Assembly: GCA_009841255.1 (NCBI GenBank)
Contig: VXMD01000083.1
Location: 196,584 to 241,969, forward strand
Origin: Candidatus Poribacteria bacterium
GTDB taxonomy: Bacteria; Poribacteria; WGA-4E; WGA-3G
Length of the DNA stretch: 45,386 bases
Reading direction: 5' to 3'
Below are positions 34,857-42,740 of this stretch, in pieces (position 1 is the first letter of the stretch; each line of letters starts with the position of its first letter). The position numbers and the translations under genes were made by a program. Under the pieces are notes generated by a model. The model was not told where the DNA came from, made no database searches, and was given only the letters and a program-made list of their open reading frames with translations.

Positions 34857-35258
34857 CTACACCATCCAGCGTTCCCCAATCCCAAGGAGTGCCATTAACA
34901 CTTGCAAAAGCACGGTCTCTGGATCGGTGCCCACAAACTGTCGGTGCGTATCAATATAGGTACCGTAATCGGCTGCCCATTCCGAAAAATAGGTCTCGTA
35001 TTCCCAACCGTTCTCGGTCTGCCGAAAAACAGACCTGTCTGGATATGGGAGTTTCTGTTTTAAGAGTTGCTGTAGTTGCTCGGCGGTCGGTATCCACAAA
35101 TCCTTAGAGTTTTCTGTGTTCGGTCGAAGTGCCTGAATCTCAGGGTGACGGCACAGCGCTAAGTATTCTTGGGAGTGTTTCTGGATTTCGGCTGGATTCA
35201 TAGGTTGGTAATCGGATGATCGGCTTCCATTTTCAGATGAAGACATCTCCATGTTCAT
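34857..35258 (-). CDS. Hypothetical protein
   Basis: 133 residues, unknown family. Acidic and Ser-rich N-terminus, then helical segments and WIPTAEQLQQLLKQKLPYPDR, and a C-terminus ending LLQVLMALLGIGERW. The look of short phage-type proteins is noted but not proven. First of a two-gene operon with the ASRT-like gene. ATG 35258 lies 9 nt after the -10 box of a consensus promoter and has no Shine-Dalgarno sequence, so the message may be leaderless; further ATGs follow at codons 3 and 5. Confidence 0.6.
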   Translation of the reverse strand: MNMEMSSSENGSRSSDYQPMNPAEIQKHSQEYLALCRHPEIQALRPNTENSKDLWIPTAEQLQQLLKQKLPYPDRSVFRQTENGWEYETYFSEWAADYGTYIDTHRQFVGTDPETVLLQVLMALLGIGERWMV

Positions 35259-35267
35259 TTAAGGGAT

Positions 35268-35296
35268 ATTATACGATGTGAACAACCCAATGTCAA
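35268..35296 (-). promoter_or_regulatory. Consensus sigma70 promoter
   Basis: TTGACA (35291-35296), 17-bp spacer, TATAAT (35268-35273): perfect in both boxes and spacing. Drives the 133-residue and ASRT-like genes. The first ATG is 9 nt beyond the -10 box. Confidence 0.75.
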
Positions 35297-35331
35297 TATT
35301 TTACAAATTTTGTCACCTTTTTGCAGAGATA

Positions 35332-35349
35332 ACGTATTACAAAATACGT
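35332..35349. promoter_or_regulatory. Perfect palindrome, possible operator
   Basis: ACGTATT-ACAA-AATACGT in the divergent region between the 133-residue gene and the micro-ORF at 35405. Placed where a repressor could affect both directions. Confidence 0.4.
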
Positions 35350-35404
35350 CATCATATTTTATAGAAACATAAAACATCTTGAGAAACCGACAAAGGGACA
35401 TCCA

Positions 35405-35473
35405 ATGAACTTTTTAATCGTACTTTCCATCTTTTGGGTGAGTGTGCTCGTCAAATTTTCTAGATATCCATAA
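35405..35473 (+). CDS. Possible micro-protein, hydrophobic 22 residues
   Basis: ATG with AAAGGG about 8 nt upstream, encoding 22 residues: a hydrophobic span (FLIVLSIFWVSVLV) followed by KFSRYP. That is the shape of a small membrane protein or type I toxin-like peptide. Divergent from the promoter at 35268 and the only coding candidate in 35259-35631. No family known; could be chance. Confidence 0.25.
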   Translation: MNFLIVLSIFWVSVLVKFSRYP

Positions 35474-35571
35474 ATCCAGACGGCACCTTAATATCACTGG
35501 ATACCAACAAGCACGGGTAATGAGACGTGTTTGTTAAAACGCAACCATTTTCAGAAAACAACTCATTGTTT

Positions 35572-35592
35572 GGGCAGGCACAAGACCTGCCC
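35572..35592. repeat. Dispersed GGGC...GCCC hairpin
   Basis: GGGCAGG-CACAAGA-CCTGCCC, identical to 42256-42276 over 21 bases. It lies 40 bp past the hsdR stop, where it could also help end transcription. Confidence 0.6.
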
Positions 35593-35631
35593 AATCTCAT
35601 ATTTCGGGGACAAATTGGTGGCATTTCTTAT

Positions 35632-38580
35632 CTACTGCTGGAGATAATCACGATAGAGGTGACGCTTGAACGCTGCGTTGATCTCCGGCTGCGATAATTT
35701 CGTGTAGAGTTCCAACTTGCTATTGACGAAACCCAACAAAATCTCATCAATCACCTGCTCGAACTTATACCATTTATTATCCTCCGAATTATCGCCTTCA
35801 ATCACCCGTCGCAGTTCCGCGTTTCCATGAATTTTTTGATGAATAGTGTCAAGGTCAACCTTATCCTCCGGCGTGAAATCCGTCTGATGGGCATCGTTGA
35901 GGGTATCAAGGATTTTGGAGAGGAAATCCCGCTGCGGGTCCCTAACGGTAGCGACATCGCTACCGATCCCTTTGACCTCGCTATCCTTCGGTTCAAGGGA
36001 GAGTTGTAAGCTGTCATGCGTTTTCTGGACACGAAATGAATCTAAGTCCACAGATGCTAAAACATCCGATGGATCGGGGTGCTCCCGTTTCGGGAGCTTT
36101 TTATTCAGAGTGCGACCAAAGACATACAACTTCTCCAACGCCACATCGGTGAAGGTAATCAACTGTGAGATGTATCCGTAGAGCCGAATGTAACTCTGTA
36201 AGGTAGAACGAAACTGCTCCCTATCATCTCTCTCAAGTTCTCGCCACCGCTTAACAACCGTATCGAGAATGCCCTGCAGAAGTTCGTCGGGTTGATCAGC
36301 ATCGTAAAAGATATTACAGAATTGGTCGATCATCCCCTCATCGTAGAGGTCAAAATTGTCCAACTCGCGCTGTAGGTCATACAACCGATTCGGATCGGTC
36401 TCCTCTATGAGCGTCGTGGTCTGATAGTATTGTTGAAACGCTTCCTGCACCTGCTTCGGTTCATTTACGAAGTCGAGGACCAACGTATCCGTCTTACCGG
36501 TAGTAACGCGGTTTAGACGGCTCAAGGTTTGGACACATTGCAGCCCGTCCAATCGCTTATCGACATACATCGTCTGGAGCAGGGGTTCATCGAAACCTGT
36601 TTGGAATTTATTCGACACAATCAGAATCCGATATTCAGGACTCTTGAAGCTATCCGCAATGGAAACGCTTGGGGGTAACGCATTCATCCCGTTCTCCGTG
36701 TAGTCCTGCCCGTTATCCGTGTCGTGCACCGTGTCGCTAAAAGCGACAAGACACCCGTAGGGAAGCCCCATTTCCTTCATCTGTCTATCGAATTCTTGCT
36801 TGTATTTGACGCAGTGCAATCGGGACGGTGTGACCAACATCGCCCGCCCTTTTCCGCTGATCGTCTTTGCGGTGTGTGCGGTGAAGTGTTCCAGCATAAT
36901 TCGGGTCTTGGTCTCAATGCTGTGGTGCTGTAGGTCGACGTAATTGGTCAGTTCCCGAAGCGTCCGCGCCTTCTCGTACTCTTTATCCTCCGGCACACTT
37001 TTGACGAGTTCAAAATATCTCTCAAAGGTGGTGTAGTTCTGTAGCACGTCCAGTGTAAAACCTTCGCTGATACTCTGGCGCATCGGGTAGACATGGAACG
37101 GAATAAATGTGCCTTTTGCGTCCTTCCGTCCAAAGAGTTCTAAGGTCTTGTTTTTCGGTGTGCCGCTGAAAGCGAAATAGGAGATATGGTCCTGCATTCT
37201 ACGCTGTTCCATCTGCTCAAGAATCCGAGCGTCTATATCCAATACTGCGTCGGGGTCATCTTCTTCTACCGTCTCCGCAATCTCTTTCGAGAGCGAAGTT
37301 CTGAGATTCCTTGCGGATTCACCGCTCTGTGAGGAGTGCGCTTCGTCAACAATCACGGCGAAGGTCTTGCTTTTGAGTTTGCCGATTTCCTCGGCAATCA
37401 CACTGAACTTCTGGATCGTCGAGATGATGATGTCCTTGCCGGATTCAAGGTAACCCCTGAGTTGTGCGGAAGTCGCATCTACGGGATGCACCACGCCGGC
37501 AACCCGTTCCGTCTGTTTGATGGTATTCTGCAGCTGCTTGTCGAGAATACGCCGATCGGTCACGACGATAATAGAGTCGAAGATGCGCTGCGTATCGTCC
37601 GGGGAGCGATACAGATGCGTCAGTAGATGTGCCAACCAGGCGATGGAGTTCGATTTACCGCTCCCAGTGGTGTGTTGGATGAGGTAGTTCTGCCCAACCC
37701 CTTCTTCCACGATAGCGGCTTTCAATTCACGAATCACGTCGAGCTGATGGTAGCGCGGGAAAACGAGCACGTGACTCTTCACATCTTTCACCATCTTCAG
37801 CTTGTCATCGTAGACCTTCTCTGTGGTCTCCTGCTCATGGATGAAGTCGTTGATTAATTCCATGAGGTTATCGGGGTGTAGGATGTCCTCCCAGAGGTAG
37901 GTGGTCTTGTGTCCGTTCGGGTTCACGGGATTTTCGATGCCCTTATTGAACGGGAAAAACCGCGTCCTGTCGCGCTGCAAGTGGGTCGTCATTGAGACCT
38001 TCTCGTTGCCGACAGCGAAATGCACCAGACCCCGCTTGAATCGGAACAGAGGTTCTCTGGGATCCCGATCTGTCCGATACTGCTTCTCCGCATCCGTCAC
38101 CGTCTGACCCGTGAGACTGTTCTTCAGCTCCATCGTCACCAGCGGTAACCCGTTGAGGAACAGGGTCATATCCAGCGATTTCTCGTTCTTTTTTGAGTAA
38201 TGCAGTTGTCGAATGAGGGAGAATCGGTTCAGGTTGTAGAGACGCAGATGCTCGCGGTTCATGCCGCTGGCGGGACGGAAGTAGGTGAGATGAAAATGGC
38301 ATCCTCTATCTTTAACGCCCTTCTGAAGCACATCCACTATCCCGCGATGCTCGATCTCTCTGCTGATCCGGTTGAGGAGTTTAAGGGGTATCTCCCCATC
38401 GGACTGGCGTTTGAGTTTCAGATATTCTTTAGGTTGCGTATCCTGAATGAACTGAAGAACCTCGTCGGGTATCAAGCAGAGGGATTTATCGTAGTCAGCA
38501 GATTGTAACGACCGATAGCCTGACTGGTTCAGGTGGTGTTCGATGTGTTCTTCGAATCTCTGTTCTGTATACGTCGGCAT
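35632..38580 (-). CDS. hsdR: Type I restriction enzyme, R subunit (HsdR)
   Basis: 982 residues from ATG 38580 (GAGGTG about 7 nt upstream, contributed by the hsdS end; an upstream in-frame ATG would overlap hsdS). N-terminal nuclease segment with LVTMELKNSLTG (about 148), then SF2 motor: Walker A TTGSGKSNS (about 307), DEAH in VIVDEAHSSQSG (about 412), FAFSGTP and later VSNKFQTGFDEP and QTLSRLNR. It translocates and cuts DNA lacking the system's methylation. It follows hsdS by 4 bp, forming one operon, with hsdM displaced about 3.4 kb upstream. All motifs seem intact. Confidence 0.93.
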   Translation of the reverse strand: MPTYTEQRFEEHIEHHLNQSGYRSLQSADYDKSLCLIPDEVLQFIQDTQPKEYLKLKRQSDGEIPLKLLNRISREIEHRGIVDVLQKGVKDRGCHFHLTYFRPASGMNREHLRLYNLNRFSLIRQLHYSKKNEKSLDMTLFLNGLPLVTMELKNSLTGQTVTDAEKQYRTDRDPREPLFRFKRGLVHFAVGNEKVSMTTHLQRDRTRFFPFNKGIENPVNPNGHKTTYLWEDILHPDNLMELINDFIHEQETTEKVYDDKLKMVKDVKSHVLVFPRYHQLDVIRELKAAIVEEGVGQNYLIQHTTGSGKSNSIAWLAHLLTHLYRSPDDTQRIFDSIIVVTDRRILDKQLQNTIKQTERVAGVVHPVDATSAQLRGYLESGKDIIISTIQKFSVIAEEIGKLKSKTFAVIVDEAHSSQSGESARNLRTSLSKEIAETVEEDDPDAVLDIDARILEQMEQRRMQDHISYFAFSGTPKNKTLELFGRKDAKGTFIPFHVYPMRQSISEGFTLDVLQNYTTFERYFELVKSVPEDKEYEKARTLRELTNYVDLQHHSIETKTRIMLEHFTAHTAKTISGKGRAMLVTPSRLHCVKYKQEFDRQMKEMGLPYGCLVAFSDTVHDTDNGQDYTENGMNALPPSVSIADSFKSPEYRILIVSNKFQTGFDEPLLQTMYVDKRLDGLQCVQTLSRLNRVTTGKTDTLVLDFVNEPKQVQEAFQQYYQTTTLIEETDPNRLYDLQRELDNFDLYDEGMIDQFCNIFYDADQPDELLQGILDTVVKRWRELERDDREQFRSTLQSYIRLYGYISQLITFTDVALEKLYVFGRTLNKKLPKREHPDPSDVLASVDLDSFRVQKTHDSLQLSLEPKDSEVKGIGSDVATVRDPQRDFLSKILDTLNDAHQTDFTPEDKVDLDTIHQKIHGNAELRRVIEGDNSEDNKWYKFEQVIDEILLGFVNSKLELYTKLSQPEINAAFKRHLYRDYLQQ

Positions 38581-38584
38581 CGGT

Positions 38585-39823
38585 CTACACCTCGTTTCGG
38601 ACATCTATCTTGCCGGTCACGGCTTCGGAGATCAGGGATTGACGGTATTCTTTGAGGAGTTCGATCTTTCGCAACTCTGCGACTATCAGGTCGTCAATCT
38701 GATTGTTTTTGTGTTCAAGAAAGTCTACAATCTGTTTTTGTTCTCCAAATGGAGGAACTATAGCGGACATACTAAAGAACGCATCAGGGTACAATCGCCA
38801 TCTGGAATTCCAAATTCCTTTTGACCAACGTATAATCTCCTTGACATGATTTGGAGTGCGGTAGAGATAATCGTAATATCTTGGCAGGTATTCACTACTT
38901 TTTAGTTCGTAAACGTTGTAGGAAGGACTTACAATTCCGTCAAACGTTGAAATACCTAATGCCCCCATCCACGCCCACATTGTATTAATAACTAAATTCC
39001 CCACAGAACAGTGTTTGTATCCTTCCAAAGTTTCGGCTAAAAACATACCAACATTCTTCTTTTCCGCCCTTGGGGAAACCCCAGTGATGTGTGATACCGT
39101 AAGCAATTCTTCCTCTCCAGTCGCTGACCTATCGTCCCTCTCATTAAAAATGCGTTTGTTTCTTTTCACTTCCCAACGCGCTGGTATCTCCCCAATCCAC
39201 TCCACGCCCGACGGTTTCATCTCCACATTCGGGTCAAGTCCCTTTGTTACTGTCTGATTTATCAGTGCGGTGCGTTGTTCCTGCAGCAGTTCTATCTGTC
39301 GCTCTTTGATGCGGATGAGTTCGTCAATCTGTTCTGTCTTCCGATCAAGGAATTTGGCGATTTGGGTTTGTGTGGGAAGTGGAGGAACACAAACATTGAT
39401 ACTTGAGAAGCTCGATTTATTTACTATAGGAGTTGTTGCCTGATTCGCTATACTTTGGAGTACATCTGTCTTGGTTATAAGGAGATAATAGACAAAGTAT
39501 GGATTGTATTTGTTTTGATTCACTACAATGCTGTTTATTTGCTGATTTGTTACACTGGGAACGGCTGTCATGCAAATCTTACCGATGCTTGCAATACAGG
39601 TAACACAAACAGCATTTCGAGGAAGCAAGCGATTTTTTCGATATTCATAGCCTTTCTGAGATAAAAAGCGTTCAGTTTGAACGCTGCGAGAATCTATCGT
39701 TATGTCAGTCGGGGTAATGAACGGATATTCATCACCAAAATACTCTGCATTTTTCGTTGGTGGAGTATAACCTGTGATGATCTCTCCTAAACCACCAACA
39801 GTTATGTTAGACCATGAAATCAT
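38585..39823 (-). CDS. hsdS: Type I restriction enzyme, specificity subunit (HsdS)
   Basis: 412 residues with the two-TRD layout. Central conserved helix VPPLPTQTQIAKFLDRKTEQ through TALINQTVTKGLDP, and the distal one VPPFGEQKQIVDFLEHKNNQ through SLISEAVTGKIDV; a target recognition domain precedes each. Together they read a bipartite DNA sequence. It is complete. The start at 39823 is 43 bp from the left arm of an inverted-repeat cassette (39866-40519), which separates it from the hsdM remnant and from hsdM itself. Co-transcribed with hsdR. Confidence 0.92.
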   Translation of the reverse strand: MISWSNITVGGLGEIITGYTPPTKNAEYFGDEYPFITPTDITIDSRSVQTERFLSQKGYEYRKNRLLPRNAVCVTCIASIGKICMTAVPSVTNQQINSIVVNQNKYNPYFVYYLLITKTDVLQSIANQATTPIVNKSSFSSINVCVPPLPTQTQIAKFLDRKTEQIDELIRIKERQIELLQEQRTALINQTVTKGLDPNVEMKPSGVEWIGEIPARWEVKRNKRIFNERDDRSATGEEELLTVSHITGVSPRAEKKNVGMFLAETLEGYKHCSVGNLVINTMWAWMGALGISTFDGIVSPSYNVYELKSSEYLPRYYDYLYRTPNHVKEIIRWSKGIWNSRWRLYPDAFFSMSAIVPPFGEQKQIVDFLEHKNNQIDDLIVAELRKIELLKEYRQSLISEAVTGKIDVRNEV

Positions 39824-39865
39824 ACTGCTTCCTCCGCTCCACGCCTCTCTTTATATTGGGGATAA

Positions 39866-40519
39866 TGTCTGAATCGCGGATTTACGCGGATTCGACGGAT
39901 TGCGCGGATTTTGTGATCGTTCATCTCAAATTCACTTTCACGCGCATAATTTCAATTACGAATTGCGGCATTGCGTTGTGATAGAATCAGTCTTTTGTAT
40001 TTTAAACTTTTCTCACCGAAATTGATTAATAAGGCGACTTCTAATCGATATGCCCTTAAATAATTTAATACCTGTACTTCATGGACATTTTCCAACACGG
40101 CGATGGCTTTCAATTCTACTAACACTTTCTGCGATACCACAAAATCGGCTCTACGTCTTCCGATGGGCTTTGGAAAATCTTTGTAGTAAATATCCTGCTC
40201 AATCTCTCTCTCAAACGCCAACCCCGCTTTCCGCATCTCAATTGACAACGCCCGTTGATAAACCATCTCTTGAAAGCCGTTTCCTAAAAACTTATGGACT
40301 TCAAATGCTGCACCGATGATCTTTTGCGTTATATCCTTATGTTTCAGGTTCGTGTTCATTTGTAATTTCCTTTCTCGATGTCCCTATCTGTATCAATCAT
40401 GCCTTATATAATCACCTATCAAGCGTTAAGCAAGCAAATTCTAACGCCTTAGTGCGTAATAGAACAGGTTCAATAATCCGCGCAATCCGTCTAATCCGCG
40501 AAAATCCGCGATTCAGACA
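39866..40519. mobile_element. Inverted-repeat cassette carrying a GxxExxY gene
   Basis: 45-bp arms at 39866-39910 and 40475-40519 are inverse copies with 43 of 45 bases identical. Each starts TGTCTGAATCGCGGATT at its outer end and is built of GCGGATT-like short repeats. The only gene within is GxxExxY (39952-40359). No clear target duplication is seen. The cassette lies between an hsdM 3'-end remnant and hsdS. 40360-40474 holds no further gene. Confidence 0.7.
39952..40359 (-). CDS. GxxExxY family protein (PD-(D/E)XK nuclease-like)
   Basis: 135 residues, normal for the family. The name motif is present as GFQEMVY, after AFEVHKFLGNG. Further on, RRRADFVVSQKVLVELKAI gives the Asp and ExK pattern of a PD-(D/E)XK fold, and VQVLNYLRAY and ALLINFG close the domain. 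Biochemical function is not established; a nuclease is inferred. It sits alone inside 45-bp inverted repeats, suggesting it travels as a unit and may help move it. Independent start; not in frame-coupled arrangement with hsdS. Confidence 0.85.
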   Translation of the reverse strand: MNTNLKHKDITQKIIGAAFEVHKFLGNGFQEMVYQRALSIEMRKAGLAFEREIEQDIYYKDFPKPIGRRRADFVVSQKVLVELKAIAVLENVHEVQVLNYLRAYRLEVALLINFGEKSLKYKRLILSQRNAAIRN

Positions 40520-40538
40520 AATGGAATCTGTTTGAACC

Positions 40539-40600
40539 TCATAATCCCAACACCTCATTTAGCAAACCTTCACTTTTCCGATCCAATGCTCCCATGCCAT
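40539..40600 (-). pseudogene. hsdM 3'-end remnant
   Basis: The minus strand reads ALDRKSEGLLNEVLGL then stop, against ALERESEGLLNEVLGL then stop at the end of hsdM (43285). The 26 bases at 40534-40559 equal 43280-43305, and similarity continues with mismatches to about 40590. Nothing of hsdM remains before this. It marks where hsdM once joined the hsdS side, or a duplication made by an insertion. Confidence 0.75.
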
Positions 40601-40701
40601 CGTCAAAGATCATTCTCGCAAATAAACCCCACTGTTACACCGTTTCGACGGAATACGTCGTGGAAACCCCACCACTTTCTTAATGGAACGAATACATCCC
40701 A

Positions 40702-40929
40702 TTAGAGTAAGAACAATTTACCTTCAGGCATTTTGCCGGTATAGTGTATTGCTGCTCCTCCTATGAATCCGTCTAATGCATCATAGACATCATCACGGAC
40801 TCTGCTATGAACAGAAACTATACCGCCCAGGAGTTCAGTATTCTCACTGATTTCAGGTTCAATAATGAACAACCACTCATTTGGATATTTCCGTTCCATT
40901 TCTGCTATCGTTAAACGTTCAGCACACAT
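40702..40929 (-). CDS. Small hypothetical protein
   Basis: 75 residues, with GAGGAG 7 nt before the ATG. MCAERLTIAEMERKYPNEWL, then GGIVSVHSRVRDDVYDAL and a Lys-rich short tail. Similar small proteins often sit beside retropepsin-like aspartic proteases, but no such gene follows: the 100 bp after it contain only the hsdM remnant. A small stem (CGCCT-TTTTAG-AGGCG) lies just before its Shine-Dalgarno sequence. Function unknown. Confidence 0.6.
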   Translation of the reverse strand: MCAERLTIAEMERKYPNEWLFIIEPEISENTELLGGIVSVHSRVRDDVYDALDGFIGGAAIHYTGKMPEGKLFLL

Positions 40930-41040
40930 TTTAGAGCTCCTCGCCTCTAAAAAGGCGGATTAAGATTAGATTCTTTTTTAATTTTAAGGGGTTATACCAC
41001 ATTTTCTACGTGTTGCCCAGTCAATTAACTACTTCAAATA

Positions 41041-41117
41041 CAGGACTGCACCTATACAATGCAGTCCTGAAAGGAGGTAAGACAATGGCTAAGATTCAAT
41101 TGCTCGCTGAATGCTGA
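41041..41117 (+). other. Perfect hairpin plus strong ribosome site and 10-codon ORF (orphan gene start)
   Basis: CAGGACTGCA (41041-41050) and its exact inverse (41060-41069) form a 10-bp stem with a 9-nt loop. Then AAAGGAGGT, 6 nt, ATG at 41085, encoding MAKIQLLAEC and a stop. The ribosome site is as good as can be, but the frame is very short. It could be a leader peptide or a gene start cut off by rearrangement. The rest of 40930-41120 shows nothing. Confidence 0.4.
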
Positions 41118-41120
41118 GCC

Positions 41121-41375
41121 CTAAACTCCCATCATTAGTTTTTCAAGTCGCGGATGAAATACCGCATAGAATTTTTCAAGCATATCAACCAACCATTCGT
41201 GTTGATTATGCCAATCTTTCTCATCGGTAGGATCGGCATCTTGATTTCTGAAAGCCACGCGTTTCTCAGATTTTGCTCTCGCCCACCATTCCAACTGGTC
41301 CCCAAAGTCTTTCTCAATTTCTTCTTCCTGCACCCTTAAAGCGTAGAAGTGACCTATCGCATTTGCACCTCTCAT
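41121..41375 (-). pseudogene. DUF4268 C-terminal part (frameshifted from the gene at 41378)
   Basis: 84 residues as read; FYALRVQEEEIEKDFGDQLE, KDWHNQHEWLVDMLEKFYAVF and HPRLEKL are the C-terminal half of a DUF4268 domain, often attached to nuclease-like proteins. The frame runs upstream past its ATG (KSRQTIKHKEISAALVMRGA), and the N-terminal half of the domain is in the frame of 41378-42043 (ending IGIKGFSL). One added base around 41415-41440 would join them. Not an independent gene. Confidence 0.7.
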
Positions 41376-41377
41376 GA

Positions 41378-42043
41378 CTAACGCAGCACTGATTTCTTTA
41401 TGTTTAATAGTCTGTCTGCTCTTAGCGAAAAACCTTTTATGCCAATCTGTAAGTCGCGGTAATGCGATGCATTCGCCGTTGGCCGTTGTAAACGACTATT
41501 TCGCCTCTCTAAATGATCACGTAGTCCTGTCGAGTATTTAATATTCTGTACTTGTCTTTCAGTCTGTAATTGTCCTTCAGTAAAATTTTTCGCTATCACG
41601 TGTTCAGATACCATTTTACCTGAAGTCCCTGACGCGCTGCGTACCCCTGCATTGGGCATCATGTTGGTCAGCGGCAGATTAATGGGCGTCTCCGCTCCAA
41701 AAGATGTGAAAATTGAGCCAAGGATATGAAAAGGTGGCATGACTCCAATGTTTACAGCGTCTGAAAGAAACCGCGGATCAATGCCAGCGTGTTTTGAAAC
41801 GCTAAGAATCCCACCTTGTGCCTCTATGACATTCTTTATTCCCTTAAGAAAAAATGCCTTGTCGCCGTCATCTAAATATTCCTCAAGAGAAACTTCAAGG
41901 TAGCCGATAACATCTTCTGGATCAGAAAGACGTTCCATTAAAATTTCATGCCACGTTCTAAATCGTTCCATCACTTCCATGAAGGGCTCTCTCCTATTTG
42001 AAGTCCTGTACGCGTCTACCTCCAGTTGGTGTGTATTATTCAT
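41378..42043 (-). CDS. Addiction-module antitoxin-like HTH protein joined to start of DUF4268 (frameshifted)
   Basis: 221 residues. Residues about 44-118 look like the HTH antidote of HigBA-type or addiction modules: SLEEYLDDGDKAFFLKGIKN, then GGILSVSKHAGIDPRFLSDA and PPFHILGSIFTSFG. From about residue 165 (NIKYSTGLRDHLERRNSRL, YRDLQIGIKGFSL) it matches the first half of DUF4268, and then the frame is lost. With one base restored the fusion would be about 300 residues. No toxin neighbour is seen. A broken copy of the 5' end lies at 42741-42806. Confidence 0.65.
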   Translation of the reverse strand: MNNTHQLEVDAYRTSNRREPFMEVMERFRTWHEILMERLSDPEDVIGYLEVSLEEYLDDGDKAFFLKGIKNVIEAQGGILSVSKHAGIDPRFLSDAVNIGVMPPFHILGSIFTSFGAETPINLPLTNMMPNAGVRSASGTSGKMVSEHVIAKNFTEGQLQTERQVQNIKYSTGLRDHLERRNSRLQRPTANASHYRDLQIGIKGFSLRADRLLNIKKSVLR

Positions 42044-42255
42044 CCCTCATCTTCATATTCAAGATTCTCTGCTGAGCGTATTGTGTAACCCTTCAACCTG
42101 AATTCTAACACATTGTATGCTACAATACACGTTAAGTTGAGACTCAATTAGGGCTATTTAGTTTTAAAAATTTAGCAGATTTTTTGGAATTTGAAGGTTC
42201 TTTTCCATACCCGGAGCGGTTACATGAAGATTAAGAATTTAATTCGGTAATGCGT

Positions 42256-42276
42256 GGGCAGGCACAAGACCTGCCC
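42256..42276. repeat. Dispersed GGGC...GCCC hairpin
   Basis: GGGCAGG-CACAAGA-CCTGCCC, identical to the copy at 35572-35592; followed by CCTACAC. Confidence 0.6.
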
Positions 42277-42300
42277 CTACACAGGTATTTTTGTGAAAAT

Positions 42301-42350
42301 TTCATAGTGATTCATAGTGATTCATAGTGATTCATAGTGATTCATAGTAA
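42301..42350. repeat. 10-bp tandem repeat, five copies
   Basis: TTCATAGTGA repeated four times exactly and once as TTCATAGTAA. Copies fall one helical turn apart. Part of the gene-free stretch 42044-42819. Confidence 0.85.
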
Positions 42351-42360
42351 GCATTTCAGA

Positions 42361-42560
42361 AAGGGGCGTTGTAACCCCTTGAAAACGTAGTCGTGGCGTG
42401 GGTTTAGAGCCTGTTGGAGACTGTCTCATTTTTTGGGGGTTACTATGAAAGTATAAAATCAGCGGATCTTCCGATCCCTTGAGAACGTAGTGGTGGCGTG
42501 GGTTTAGTGCCTGTTTGGAAAAATTAGTTTTTTTGGCGTTACTATGAAAATTATGAAAAA
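42361..42560. repeat. Two imperfect 100-bp tandem repeats, each with a hairpin and a short start
   Basis: CCCTTGA-AACGTAGT-GTGGCGTGG begins at 42376 and again at 42476. Each copy is preceded by a hairpin of different sequence (AAGGGG...CCCCTT; GGATC...GATCC) and ends with GTTACTATGAAA, which opens a very short ORF (MKV; MKIMKKLFR). A third GGTTACATGAAG start (MKIKNLIR) lies at 42224. Confidence 0.6.
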
Positions 42561-42607
42561 ACTGTTTCGTTGAATAACATATAACACACTGATAAATTAT
42601 TGCGTTA

Positions 42608-42740
42608 AAATGTTACACCAGTGTAACATTTGGTAGGTAAGGGTTATCTGATTGAAACATAGTGGCCGTAAGGGTTTATAGACCTTTTTCCTTATCTCTC
42701 CGTTGTGGAAAAAAATAATTTGACGGAAAGTGTAACATTT
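42608..42740. repeat. 11-bp inverted repeats (palindrome plus distant half site)
   Basis: AAATGTTACAC-CA-GTGTAACATTT (42608-42631) is a perfect palindrome. GTGTAACATTT recurs at 42730-42740, directly against the broken copy of the antitoxin 5' end. Can be read as an operator with an extra half site or as a 133-bp element with 11-bp terminal inverted repeats. Confidence 0.6.

Noticed and set aside
42301-42560. CRISPR-like array
   Set aside because: The 10-bp units have no spacers and the 100-bp units occur only twice; no cas genes are present.
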